A stretch of DNA of 64,000 bases from Streptomyces triticagri (GTDB lineage Bacteria > Actinomycetota > Actinomycetes > Streptomycetales > Streptomycetaceae). The DNA is taken from the NCBI RefSeq assembly GCF_003429565.1, contig NZ_QUAK01000064.1:1-64000 (forward strand), written 5' to 3'. Of this stretch, positions 23,670 to 33,553 are shown one piece after another. The position numbers and the translations under genes were made by a program. Each line of letters begins with the position of its first letter. Position 1 is the first letter of the stretch. The notes under the pieces are model-generated. The model did no database searches. It was not told where the DNA came from and saw only the letters and a program-made list of their open reading frames with translations.

Positions 23670-24552
23670 GGGCGAGCTCCTTCGTACCGAACAGTCCGGC
23701 CGGCCTGACGAGCAGGATCACGATCATCACCAGATACGGTGCGAGGTCGCCGAGGCCGCGGCCGAGGAAGGTCAGATCGCTCTGGTAGCCGGTGGCGAGT
23801 GACTCGGTGACGCCGACCGTGAGGCCGCCGACCAGGGCTCCGGTGGTGGAGTCGAGGCCGCCGAGAATCGCCGCGGGGAAGGCCTTCATCGCGGCGAGCG
23901 AGGTGGAGCGTTCGAGCCCCGGGGTCGGGAAGACGGTGAGGAACAGGGCGGCCACCGCCGCGAGTCCGCCCGCCACCGCCCAGGCGCCGAGGGACACACG
24001 GCCGAGCCGTACGCCCATCAGGGCGGCGGTCTCGGCGCTCTCCGCCGCGGCCCGCATCGCCACGCCCCACGAGGTGTGCCGGAAGACCAGCAGGAAGGCG
24101 GTGATGAGCAGGCCCGCAGCGATCAGTGCGGCCACCCGTGTCTCGGCGATGGTGACGGAGCCGATGGTGAGCACGGCGTCGCCCCAGGGGTCGCCGACGG
24201 CCAGCACATTGGTGCCGATGCGCCGGGTCAGCTCGGTGACCAGGAGGATGTCGACGCCGATGGTGACGATGGCGAGGACGCTGTGGTCGCGGCCGCGGTA
24301 GCGGCGCATCACCAGGAACTCGACGGCCGCACCGACAAGGGCGGCACCCGCGACTCCGGCGAGGAGCGCCGGCCAGAAGCCGATGTCGTCGTGCAGCACC
24401 GCGGTGACGTAGCCGCCGGCGAGCAGCAGGGACGCATGGGCGAAGTTGACGACCTCGGTGGCCTTGAAGATCACCACGAAGCCGAGGGCGATCAGGGCGT
24501 AGACGGAGCCGAGCGAGACGCCGTTCAGGAGCAGTTCGGCGAAGGTGGTCAT
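23662..24552 (-). CDS. Branched-chain amino acid ABC transporter permease (LivH-like)
   Basis: The 296-aa membrane protein begins MTTFAELLLNGVSLGSVYALIALGFVVIFKATEVVNFAHA, the LivH N-terminal signature, and has the loop RAAAESAETAALMGV. ATG 24552 overlaps the LivG stop (ATGA); the open frame further upstream overlaps the ATPase gene and is not homologous. The membrane partner is LivM. Confidence 0.93.
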   Translation of the reverse strand: MTTFAELLLNGVSLGSVYALIALGFVVIFKATEVVNFAHASLLLAGGYVTAVLHDDIGFWPALLAGVAGAALVGAAVEFLVMRRYRGRDHSVLAIVTIGVDILLVTELTRRIGTNVLAVGDPWGDAVLTIGSVTIAETRVAALIAAGLLITAFLLVFRHTSWGVAMRAAAESAETAALMGVRLGRVSLGAWAVAGGLAAVAALFLTVFPTPGLERSTSLAAMKAFPAAILGGLDSTTGALVGGLTVGVTESLATGYQSDLTFLGRGLGDLAPYLVMIVILLVRPAGLFGTKELARV

Positions 24553-25334
24553 GAGGGTTCCTCCGCGTCCTCGCCCAGGTAGGCGCGTACGACCGCCGGG
24601 TCGTTCTGTACGGCGGCGGGGGTGCCGTCGGCGATGCGGCGGCCGAAGTCGAGGACGGTGACGGTGTCCGCGAGGCGCATCACGACGCCCATGTCGTGTT
24701 CCACCAGGACGATCGAGATGCCGAGGCTGTCGCGGACGCCGGCGATGACGGCCGCGGTGCGGCGCCGTTCGTCGGCGGTCATGCCGGCCACCGGTTCGTC
24801 GAGCAGCAGCAGGCTGGGTTCCATGCACAGGGCGCGGGCCAGTTCGGCGAGCTTCTGCGCGCCGTACGGCAGGGAGCCCGCGGGGCGGTCGAGTGCGTCG
24901 CCCAGGCCGACGAACTGGGCTATCTCACGGACTCGTTCGCGGTGCCGGCGCTCCTCCCGGAGGGCGGACGGCAGGCGCAGGCCCGCGGCGACGAAGCCGG
25001 TACGGGTCAGGCGGTGCCGGCCGAGCAGCAGGCTGTCGGCGACGGTGGCGGTGGGCGGCAGGGCGAGGTTCTGGAAGGTGCGGGCGACTCCGAGTGCGGC
25101 GATCCGGTGCGGGGGCAGTCCGGTGAGCTCTTCGTCGCCGAGGCGGACGCTGCCGGAGGCGGCGCGGTAGACGCCGGAGAGGACGTTGAAGCAGGTGGAC
25201 TTGCCCGCGCCGTTGGGTCCGATCACGGCGTGCACGGTGCCGGGCGCGACACGGAAGTCCACCGCGTCCAGGGCGGTGAGACCGGCGAAGCGCACGGTGA
25301 GGCCGGTGACCTCGAGGGCCGGTACGGCGGTCAT
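24549..25334 (-). CDS. Branched-chain amino acid ABC transporter ATPase (LivG-like)
   Basis: This 261-aa ABC ATPase has Walker A GPNGAGKST, the LivG-specific GVARTFQNL, a divergent signature LPYGAQKLAELARAL and Walker B LLLLDEPVAGM. The AGM after Walker B and the C-terminal VVRAYLG are characteristic of LivG rather than LivF. It overlaps both neighbours by 4 bp. Confidence 0.93.
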   Translation of the reverse strand: MTAVPALEVTGLTVRFAGLTALDAVDFRVAPGTVHAVIGPNGAGKSTCFNVLSGVYRAASGSVRLGDEELTGLPPHRIAALGVARTFQNLALPPTATVADSLLLGRHRLTRTGFVAAGLRLPSALREERRHRERVREIAQFVGLGDALDRPAGSLPYGAQKLAELARALCMEPSLLLLDEPVAGMTADERRRTAAVIAGVRDSLGISIVLVEHDMGVVMRLADTVTVLDFGRRIADGTPAAVQNDPAVVRAYLGEDAEEPS

Positions 25335-26143
25335 CGGCTGTCCTCCCAGCGGCTGAGCACGGGGTGGGCGGCCGTGGCGCGGGAGGCGTCGTCGGCTGCG
25401 GTCTCGTCGACCACGCCGAGGTAGCGGCGGCGCACTTCGTCGGAGGCGGCCAGTTCGGCGGCGGGGCCGGAGAGGGTCACCTCGCCGACTTCGAGGACGT
25501 AGGCATGGGTGGCGAGGCGGAGTGCGAGGGCCGCGTTCTGCTCGACCAGGAGCACCGAGGTGCCCTGGCCGTTGATCTCGCGGATGGTGTCGCCGATACG
25601 GGCGGCCATCAGCGGGGCGAGGCCGAGCGAGGGCTCGTCGAGCAGCAGCAGGCGTGGGGAGGCCATCAGGGCGCGGCCCACGGCGAGCATCTGCTGCTCG
25701 CCGCCGGAGAGCAGTCCGGCCTGCTGCCGGGCGCGTTCGGCGAGCACGGGGAACAGTTCGTGGACGCGGCGCAGGGCGGCGGCCTTCGCGGTGCGCGGAC
25801 CGCGTGCGCCGAGGGCGCCGGCCCGCAGGTTGTCCTCCACGGTCATCCGGGCGAACACCTGGCGGCCCTCCGGCACTTGGGACACTCCGGCGGCGACGAC
25901 CCGGTCGGCGCCCCGGCCGTCCAGGGGCCGGCCGTCGAGGGTCACGCTCCCGCCGGTCATGGCTCCGCCATGGAACGACAGGGTCCGCGAAATGGCCCGC
26001 AGCAGTGTGGACTTGCCCGCTCCGTTGCCGCCGAGGACGGTCACGACGGCTCCGTCGGGCACGTCGATCGACACGTCGCGCAGTGCGCTCACGGGTCCGT
26101 ATCCGGCGACGAGATCTCGTACGGCGAGTGCGGCACCCCCCAT
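25331..26143 (-). CDS. Branched-chain amino acid ABC transporter ATPase (LivF-like)
   Basis: This 270-aa ATPase has Walker A GGNGAGKST, VSQVPEGRQVFARMTVEDNL (the LivF PEGR motif), signature LSGGEQQMLAVGRALM and Walker B LLLLDEPSLGLAP. It is the first gene of the five-gene overlapping operon. The first four junctions each overlap by 4 or 8 bp, so expression of all subunits is tightly coupled. The promoter lies in the 200-bp gap shared with the divergent PucR-type regulator. Confidence 0.93.
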   Translation of the reverse strand: MGGAALAVRDLVAGYGPVSALRDVSIDVPDGAVVTVLGGNGAGKSTLLRAISRTLSFHGGAMTGGSVTLDGRPLDGRGADRVVAAGVSQVPEGRQVFARMTVEDNLRAGALGARGPRTAKAAALRRVHELFPVLAERARQQAGLLSGGEQQMLAVGRALMASPRLLLLDEPSLGLAPLMAARIGDTIREINGQGTSVLLVEQNAALALRLATHAYVLEVGEVTLSGPAAELAASDEVRRRYLGVVDETAADDASRATAAHPVLSRWEDSR

Positions 26144-26206
26144 GGCTCCCCTTCCCTGGATCGCCCGGCCGCCCTGCGCGGCCCGGTCGGTGGCGCACAG
26201 CCCAGC

Positions 26207-26220
26207 ACCGACCGGTCGGT
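26207..26220. promoter_or_regulatory. Perfect 14-bp palindrome upstream of the liv operon
   Basis: ACCGACCGGTCGGT is its own reverse complement and resembles operators of TetR-family repressors. A further GGTCGGT half-site lies at about 26186. It is 64 bp upstream of the livF-like start. The binding protein is not identified; no TetR gene is adjacent. Confidence 0.5.
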
Positions 26221-26275
26221 ACGTCTACGTGCCCCTGGCTAATCGCTGCCGGTGACCAGTGGGGGTGGCGCGGCA

Positions 26276-26291
26276 TTGTGCACGAGCACAA
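26276..26291. promoter_or_regulatory. Inverted repeat upstream of the PucR-type gene
   Basis: TTGTGC-ACGA-GCACAA is a perfect 6-4-6 inverted repeat 54 bp before the regulator start and about 130 bp before the liv operon. It is a plausible autoregulatory site for the PucR-type protein. Confidence 0.5.
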
Positions 26292-26345
26292 CATCCCTTG
26301 TCAGGGGCCTGCCGGGGTGCCGTCCGCGATGGCATGCTCCGGCCC

Positions 26346-27560
26346 ATGGGTGGGCGCAGGCCCCGGACGGGGCACGACTGGAAACTCCTTGCAGAGGCCT
26401 GCGGCGGTCTGCTCGAAGGACTGCCGGACCTGGTCGACGAGTACCTGCGGCGGCTTGCGGCGCATTCGCCGACGTACGCCCGGGTGATCCCGCACGACCA
26501 GCACTGGCAGGAGGCGCAGGAGGCGATGCGCATCGGGATCGAGGCGATCCGGGCGCCGCGGGCCTCGCCGCGCCGGGATCTGGAGCACGCCGAGCAGCTC
26601 GGCCGGCGGCGTGCGCAACAGGGGCTGCCGCTCGACCTGCTGGTGCACGCCTATCGGCAGGCGGGTCAACTGGTCTGGGAGCGGCTCGTGGAGGAGTCCT
26701 CGAGCCGGCGGCCGGAGCGGCTCGCGGTCCTGATGCTGTCGGCGACGATGGTGTGGCGGGCGGTCGACGAACAGGCCGACACCGTCTCGGAGGCGTATCG
26801 GAGTACGGAGTTGGAGCTGCGCCGGCGGACCGACGAGCGGTTGAAGGCGCTGCTCGACGCGCTCCTGGACGGCGACCGCTCGCCCGGCCTCACCTCCCGT
26901 GCGGCGGCCGGGCTCGATCTGCCCGAGCAGGGGCGGTACGCGGTGGTGGCGCTGCGGGTCGAACGGCGTGACGGGCGGGAGCCGTTCCATCGGCTCGTGC
27001 AGGGCTCGGGGGTGCGGTGTGTGTGGCGGATGCGTGCGGACTACGAGTTGGGGGTGGCGTCGCTCGCCGCGGACACCGGCCTCGATGCGCTGGCCGAGCT
27101 CCTCGGCAGTGCGGCACCCGGGCCCGGCGGGGTCTCGCCCGTGGTGGCGGGGCTCGCGGAGCTGGGGCGGGCGCGGCGGCTCGCGGAGCTTGCGCTGCGT
27201 ACGTGTCCGCCGGACGCGAGCGGGATCGTGCGGCTTGACCGGCGGATGCCGGCCGCGCTCGTGGTCAGTCAGCCGGACCTGGCGGAGCTGCTCGTGTCCG
27301 ATGTCTTCGCGGCGCTGCTCGCGCTGGATCCGGCGGATCGGGCGGTGCTGCTCGAGACGCTCGATGCGTGGCTCGCCTGTGAGGGGTCGGCGGGGCGGGC
27401 GGCGGGGCGTCTCTACTGTCACCGGAACACGGTCTTCAACCGCCTGCGGCGCTTGGAGCAACTCACGTCCCGCTCTCTGTCCCGCCCTCGCGACCTCACG
27501 GAAATAGCCCTCGCACTGGACGCGCACCGCCTGACGTCCAGCCCGTCCGGCACGACGTAG
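26346..27560 (+). CDS. PucR-family transcriptional regulator
   Basis: The 404-aa protein has an N-terminal helical domain of the RsbRD type (DLEHAEQLGRRRAQQGLPLDLLVHAYRQAGQLVWERL, about residues 75-115), a degenerate GGDEF-like middle region and the C-terminal PucR helix-turn-helix LLETLDAWLACEGSAGRAAGRLYCHRNTVFNRLRRLEQLTS (CdaR/HTH_30 type). Such proteins regulate purine, amino acid or secondary metabolism genes. Divergence from the liv operon suggests it controls it. The last codons lie inside a degenerate copy of the adjacent repeat family (CCCGTCCGGCACGACG). Confidence 0.9.
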   Translation: MGGRRPRTGHDWKLLAEACGGLLEGLPDLVDEYLRRLAAHSPTYARVIPHDQHWQEAQEAMRIGIEAIRAPRASPRRDLEHAEQLGRRRAQQGLPLDLLVHAYRQAGQLVWERLVEESSSRRPERLAVLMLSATMVWRAVDEQADTVSEAYRSTELELRRRTDERLKALLDALLDGDRSPGLTSRAAAGLDLPEQGRYAVVALRVERRDGREPFHRLVQGSGVRCVWRMRADYELGVASLAADTGLDALAELLGSAAPGPGGVSPVVAGLAELGRARRLAELALRTCPPDASGIVRLDRRMPAALVVSQPDLAELLVSDVFAALLALDPADRAVLLETLDAWLACEGSAGRAAGRLYCHRNTVFNRLRRLEQLTSRSLSRPRDLTEIALALDAHRLTSSPSGTT

Positions 27561-27575
27561 CCCGTCCGGCACCAC

Positions 27576-27747
27576 CCAGCCTGTCCGGCGTTTGAGGACA
27601 TTTTTCAGCCCGTCCGGCGTTTGAGGACGAGGCCGCCAGGCCTACGCCTGGAACCGCAACGGCCCTGAACGGGCCTTGTCCTCAAACGCCGGACAGGCTG
27701 GAAATGCATCGGCCTGGCGGCCTCGTCCTCAAACGCCGGACGGGCTG
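27576..27747. repeat. Interleaved inverted repeats with GTCCGGCGTTTGAGGAC core
   Basis: Four copies of the 17-bp core lie between the convergent pucR-type and glycerate kinase genes: direct at 27583-27599 and 27612-27628, inverted at 27678-27694 and 27725-27741. Including flanks, copy 1 (27576-27600) is the perfect complement of copy 3 (27677-27701, 25 bp), and copy 2 (27606-27642) of copy 4 (27711-27747, 37 bp). The pairs cross (A B A' B'). Decayed CCCGTCCGGC copies precede them at 27542-27570. The core is, from memory, a common intergenic repeat in Streptomyces. Its position suggests a bidirectional terminator. Confidence 0.9.
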
Positions 27748-27847
27748 GATGGTGCCTGACCGGCTGGATGATGCCCGCCCGGCGACGTGGTGGCCGGTCA
27801 GCTACGTCGTCGCCGACCTGCGGCGGTCATGCAATAGAAGACCCCGG

Positions 27848-29020
27848 TCAGGACACGTAGTCCTCCGCGATCCGCGCGGCGAGGCTCTCCAGGATCGGCC
27901 CCGCATCGGAGATGCACCGCTGGACATCCGGCTCGATGTCCGTGAGGGCATACGCACGGCGAATCCCCGCCGCCCCCAACGCCTCCGCCGGCAGCGCAAG
28001 CCGTCCGCACACCGCGATGACCTCGACGCCCGCCGCCCGCGCCGCCGCCGCGACCCCAGCCGGCGCCTTCCCGTGCAGGGTCTGCTCGTCGAGGGAGCCC
28101 TCGCCCGTGATCACCAGCGTGGCCCGCTCCAGGGCCGGCGCGAAGCCCAGGACGTCGAGCATCACCTCGATCCCGGGACGGAAGCTCGCGTTCAGGCCCA
28201 CCAGGGCGCCGTACCCGATGCCACCCGCAGCGCCCGCCCCGGGCGCCTTCGCATGGGTCGCCGCCTGCGGCCCGACCGCCTTCTCCAGGACCGTCGCGAA
28301 GTGCGCGAGCGCCGCGTCCAGCGTCTCGACGTCCTCCGGGCTCGCCCCCTTCTGCGGCCCGTAGACCGCGGGCGCGCCCTTCGGGCCCGTCAACGGATTG
28401 TCCACATCGCTGGCGAGGACGAGGTCGACGTCCGCGAACCGCGGGTCGAGTCCGGACAGGTCTGCGGTCACCAGGTCGCGCAGCGGCCCGCCGCCTGGCG
28501 CCACCGGCTCAGCGTCCGCATCCAGGAACCGTGCCCCGAGCGCGGCCAGCATCCCGGCCCCGCCGTCGGTCGTGGCACTGCCGCCGACGCCGAAGACGAT
28601 GGTCCGCGCACCCGCGTCGAGCGCGGCGCGCAACAGCTCGCCCGAGCCGTACGTGGTCGCGGTGAGCGGGGCGAACACCCCGTCCGGCAGCAGCTGCAGG
28701 CCGGAGGCCTCGGCCATCTCGACCACCGCGGTGTCGCCGCGCAGCGCGTACGCGGCGGTCACCTCGGCCCCCACCGGACCGGTCACCCGCACCTCACGGC
28801 GCTCGAACCCGCCCGCGACCGCCGCGGCGACCGTGCCGTCACCGCCGTCGGCGACGGGCAGCGCCTCGACGCTCAGCTCCGGCACGACGCGGCGCAGACC
28901 GGCCGTGACATGCTCGGCGACGGCCACGGCCGTGAGCGATCCCTTGAACTTGTCCGCGGCAATCAGCACACGGTCCCTGCCGTGAGCCGTCGTGCTTGCG
29001 GCATTTACTGCGTCCGCCAC
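27848..29020 (-). CDS. Glycerate kinase (GlxK/GarK family)
   Basis: The 390-aa kinase begins with VLIAADKFKGSLTAVAVAEHV and contains the family motifs ADGGDGT, GVGGSATTDGGAGM, GYGALVGLNASFRPG and VITGEGSLDEQT, all typical of type-2 glycerate kinases. It phosphorylates D-glycerate to 2-phosphoglycerate, linking glyoxylate metabolism to glycolysis, which complements the glyoxylate released by the ethylmalonyl-CoA pathway elsewhere in the window. GTG 29020 with AAGGGG upstream is preferred over an unsupported extension to 29125. Confidence 0.92.
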   Translation of the reverse strand: MADAVNAASTTAHGRDRVLIAADKFKGSLTAVAVAEHVTAGLRRVVPELSVEALPVADGGDGTVAAAVAGGFERREVRVTGPVGAEVTAAYALRGDTAVVEMAEASGLQLLPDGVFAPLTATTYGSGELLRAALDAGARTIVFGVGGSATTDGGAGMLAALGARFLDADAEPVAPGGGPLRDLVTADLSGLDPRFADVDLVLASDVDNPLTGPKGAPAVYGPQKGASPEDVETLDAALAHFATVLEKAVGPQAATHAKAPGAGAAGGIGYGALVGLNASFRPGIEVMLDVLGFAPALERATLVITGEGSLDEQTLHGKAPAGVAAAARAAGVEVIAVCGRLALPAEALGAAGIRRAYALTDIEPDVQRCISDAGPILESLAARIAEDYVS

Positions 29021-29187
29021 CTTGGTACCCCTTGCTTCTTGGGCCTCGCTCGCGGCAAGGCCGTCGCGCCGCTGCGACCTTAACCGGCCCGGAGGGCTCC
29101 TGCCCATGCCCGGCCTCGCGACCACCGGCGGAGGAGGGTGTCCAAATCGGCCGATGGCGGGCGATGCCGGGCGCGATCCGACCGGAA

Positions 29188-29199
29188 ATGATCGATCAT
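29188..29199. promoter_or_regulatory. Second copy of the ATGATCGATCAT palindrome
   Basis: A perfect 12-bp palindrome identical to the one in the ccr control region (12961-12972). Here it overlaps the stop codon of ogt (29196-29198). Both copies carry an A immediately before and a C immediately after. Confidence 0.4.
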
Positions 29200-29666
29200 C
29201 CCGCCTCGAAGTCGAGCAGCCGCTGCTTACGGGCGAGCCCGCCCCCGTATCCCGTCAGGCTGCCGTCGGCCCCCACGACGCGATGGCAGGGCACGATGAT
29301 GCCGATCGGGTTCTTGCCGTTGGCCAGACCCACCGCACGGGCCGCCGCGGGTGCGCCGATGGACTCGGCGAGCTCGCCGTAGCTGCGGCGTTCGCCGTAC
29401 GGGATGCGGCGCAGCTCGGCCCAGACGGTGCGCTGGAAGTCGGTGCCGAGCAGGCTGAGCGGCAGGTCGAAGTCGGTGCGCTCGCCCGCGAAGTAGGCGT
29501 GCAGTTGGCGCGTCGCCTCCTCGAAGCCGGAGGGGTCCCGGTCGCCGAAGGTCTCCTCGGGCGGGCGGTGTCGCTGCTCGGTCATGTAGAGACCGGACAG
29601 GACGCCGTCGGTGGCGACGAGGGTGAGCGGGCCGTAGGGGCTGTCGATCACGGTGTGGGTACGCAT
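29196..29666 (-). CDS. ogt: Methylated-DNA--protein-cysteine methyltransferase
   Basis: The 156-aa suicide repair protein transfers the methyl group from O6-methylguanine to its own cysteine, C127 in the active site PCHR (GIIVPCHRVV). The DNA-binding winged helix region (RIPYGERRSYGELAESIG) is intact. It is separated by 40 bp from the upstream Ada-AlkA fusion gene, in the same direction, forming an alkylation-repair operon. The N-terminal Ada methylphosphotriester domain absent here is present on the neighbour. Confidence 0.95.
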   Translation of the reverse strand: MRTHTVIDSPYGPLTLVATDGVLSGLYMTEQRHRPPEETFGDRDPSGFEEATRQLHAYFAGERTDFDLPLSLLGTDFQRTVWAELRRIPYGERRSYGELAESIGAPAAARAVGLANGKNPIGIIVPCHRVVGADGSLTGYGGGLARKQRLLDFEAG

Positions 29667-29706
29667 CGGTGCTTCCTCACATTCACAGTGCGCGGGGCCG
29701 TCGCGG

Positions 29707-31185
<1,479 letters not shown>

Positions 31186-31319
31186 GGGTCAAGCTTCACC
31201 GATGGTCAGGGCATCGGCTGGCGGAAATCCGACATCATCGTGGGACCGTACCGGCCACGCATGTGCGACCCGGCGGGCAGCGGCGGACAATGGGTGCGGC
31301 AATCGGCGAAGGAGCGGCG

Positions 31320-32048
31320 ATGACGGACGGTACCGATCCGCAGGGCATGTCCGATGCACGGGGCGTTGCCGATCCGCGGGCCAAGGCCGAGGGCGACGCC
31401 TCCGCGGGGAGCGATCTGGGCCGCAGAGTGGCCGCGCTGCGCAGTGACCACGGGCTGACCGTGGACGAACTGGCGGAGCGGGTGGGCTCGTCGCCGGAGT
31501 ACATCCACTATGTGGAGAACCATCCCGCCGCCCCCGGCATCGGTTTCGTCACCCGGGTCGCCGATGCGCTGGGCAGCTCGCCGGCCGAACTGGCCGGGGC
31601 GGATCTCGACCAGCCGCCGGGCCGCGCGCCCGCGGCCCGCGACGCCGATCTGGTACGGCTGTCCGAACACGACTGCCGGGATCTGGTGGGCTCGCACGGC
31701 ATCGGCCGGATCGGCCGCACCGACAGGGACGGGCTCCCGGTGGTGGTGCCGGTCAACTATGTGGTCACACCGGACGGGCATCCGGCGTTCCGTACGGCGG
31801 CGGGGACCGTCGTCGCCGGGGCGGCGGGCGAGACGGTGGCGTTCGAGGTGGACCGGATCGACGAGGTGACACGCACCGGCTGGAGTGTGCTCTTCGTCGG
31901 CGAGGCGCGTGAGGTGTACGGGCCGGCCGAGCAACAGCGCCTGGACGCGCATTCACCCAACTCGCCCTGGGCTGGCGGTCCGCGCGAGCAGTGGGTGGTG
32001 CTGACACCGAAGCGGGTCACCGGACGCCTGATCCACCGGCCGGCCTGA
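31320..32048 (+). CDS. Helix-turn-helix/PPOX fusion protein
   Basis: The 242-aa protein joins an XRE-type helix-turn-helix (about residues 35-95, LRSDHGLTVDELAERVGSSPEYIHYVE) to a pyridoxamine 5'-phosphate oxidase-like split-barrel (about 110-240: GRIGRTDRDGLPVVVPVNYVV, AFEVDRIDEVTRTGWSVLFVGEAREV). The barrel probably binds a flavin or F420, making this a candidate cofactor-sensing regulator. The preceding about 30 residues look disordered. ATG 31320 has AAGGAG upstream. It diverges from alkA. Confidence 0.88.
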   Translation: MTDGTDPQGMSDARGVADPRAKAEGDASAGSDLGRRVAALRSDHGLTVDELAERVGSSPEYIHYVENHPAAPGIGFVTRVADALGSSPAELAGADLDQPPGRAPAARDADLVRLSEHDCRDLVGSHGIGRIGRTDRDGLPVVVPVNYVVTPDGHPAFRTAAGTVVAGAAGETVAFEVDRIDEVTRTGWSVLFVGEAREVYGPAEQQRLDAHSPNSPWAGGPREQWVVLTPKRVTGRLIHRPA

Positions 32049-32072
32049 ACTCACCGGCCGGTGGAGGGCGTT

Positions 32073-32102
32073 GCCCGCGCCGTGGTCGATCGTGGCGCGG
32101 GC
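32073..32102. terminator. Bidirectional terminator between the HTH/PPOX gene and lpdA
   Basis: GCCCGCGCC (32073-32081) pairs with GGCGCGGGC (32094-32102) in the 75-bp gap between convergent genes. A CACCGGCCGGTG palindrome precedes it. Confidence 0.6.
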
Positions 32103-32123
32103 GGGCGGCGTGCTGCGTTCGCG

Positions 32124-33530
32124 TCACATATTGATCATGTGGCCGGCGAGTCCGTGCACCGCTTCCTTGACCGCCTCACCGAGCGTGGGGTGCGCGTGCA
32201 CATTCCGGCCGACCTCGTGCACGGTCAGGTCCCACTGCTGAGCCAGCGTCAACTCCGGGAGAAGTTCGGTGACTTCGGGACCGATGAGGTGGGCGCCGAG
32301 CAGTTCGCCGTACTTCTTGTCGCTGATCACCTTGACGAAGCCGACCGGCTCGCCGAGGCCGTGCGCCTTGCCGTTCGCGGTGAACGGGAACTTGGCCACC
32401 TGGACGTCGAAGCCGGCCTCGCGGGCCTGCGCCTCGGTGTATCCGAAGCTGGCGACCTGCGGCTGGCAGTAGGTCGCCCGCGGAATCATCCGGAAGTCGA
32501 CCTCCATCGTCTCCGCGTCCGCGATGGTCTCCGCCGCGATCACGGCCATCGCCTCGGCCGCGTGCGCGAGCATCAGCTTGGCGGTCACGTCGCCGATGGC
32601 GTAGATGTGCGGGACGCTGGTGCGGCCCCGGCCGTCGATGTCGATCGCGCCGCGCTCGGTCAGGCGTACGCCGGTCGCCTCCAGGCCGTAGCCCTCGACG
32701 CGGGGCGCGAAGCCGATGGCCTGCAGCACCTTGTCGGTCTCCAGGACCTCCTGGGTGTCGCCCTTGGTGACGGTGACCTTGACGGGCTTCGACGGGTCCG
32801 AGTCGTCGATCGCGTCGACCCGGGTCGAGGTGAGCACCTTGATGCCCAACTTGCGGTAGTGCTTGGCGAGTTCCTTGGACACATCGGCGTCCTCGGTGGG
32901 CACCATGCGGTCCAGGAACTCCACGACGGTGACGTCCACGCCGTAGTTGTGCAGCACATAGGCGAACTCGGCGCCGATCGCGCCGGCGCCCGCGATGACG
33001 ATGCTGCCGGGCAGTTCCTGGTCGAGGATCTGCTCCTCGTACGTGACGACCCGGTCGCTGAGGCTCGTGCCGGGCAGCAGCCTGGTGGTGGCACCGGTGG
33101 CGATGATGCAGTGGTCGAAGGTCACCGTGCGGGTCCCGCCGTCGGCAAGGGACACCTGCAGGGTGTGGTCGTCGGTGAAGGTGCCGCGGCCGTCGTATTC
33201 GGTGATCTTGTTCTTGCGCATCAGGTAGTGGACGCCGGCCACCCGGCCGTCGGCGACCTCACGGCTGCGCTTGAAGGCGGCTCCGTAGTCGACCGTGACC
33301 TGGCCCTCGGTCCGGATGCCGAACTTCTCCGCCTGCCGGGTCACGATGTGCGCGAGCTCCGCGTTGCGCAGCAGGGCCTTGGACGGGATGCAGCCGACGT
33401 TCAGACACACGCCGCCCCAGTACTTCTCCTCGATCACGGCGACCTTGCGGCCGAGTTGTGCGCTGCGGACCGCCGCGGTGTAACCGCCCGGACCCGCACC
33501 CAGTACCACGACTTCGTAATGCTCACTCAT
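32124..33530 (-). CDS. lpdA: Dihydrolipoyl dehydrogenase
   Basis: The 468-aa FAD/NAD disulfide oxidoreductase is the E3 subunit of 2-oxoacid dehydrogenase complexes. It has FAD motif [17 protein letters not shown] (residues 11-27), redox pair C42/C47 in [15 protein letters not shown] motif [20 protein letters not shown] motif IYAIGDVT and the C-terminal catalytic His in [13 protein letters not shown] 33530 starts at the Rossmann fold; the open frame beyond it is non-coding. The stop lies in CACATATTGATCATGTG, probably a chance palindrome. Confidence 0.97.
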   Translation of the reverse strand: MSEHYEVVVLGAGPGGYTAAVRSAQLGRKVAVIEEKYWGGVCLNVGCIPSKALLRNAELAHIVTRQAEKFGIRTEGQVTVDYGAAFKRSREVADGRVAGVHYLMRKNKITEYDGRGTFTDDHTLQVSLADGGTRTVTFDHCIIATGATTRLLPGTSLSDRVVTYEEQILDQELPGSIVIAGAGAIGAEFAYVLHNYGVDVTVVEFLDRMVPTEDADVSKELAKHYRKLGIKVLTSTRVDAIDDSDPSKPVKVTVTKGDTQEVLETDKVLQAIGFAPRVEGYGLEATGVRLTERGAIDIDGRGRTSVPHIYAIGDVTAKLMLAHAAEAMAVIAAETIADAETMEVDFRMIPRATYCQPQVASFGYTEAQAREAGFDVQVAKFPFTANGKAHGLGEPVGFVKVISDKKYGELLGAHLIGPEVTELLPELTLAQQWDLTVHEVGRNVHAHPTLGEAVKEAVHGLAGHMINM

Positions 33531-33553
33531 GGCCCCACTGTTGCACGATCCGG

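Noticed and set aside
32126..32142. CACAT-N7-ATGTG inverted repeat at the end of lpdA
   Set aside because: It lies inside the coding sequence and stop (HMINM) and needs no regulatory explanation.
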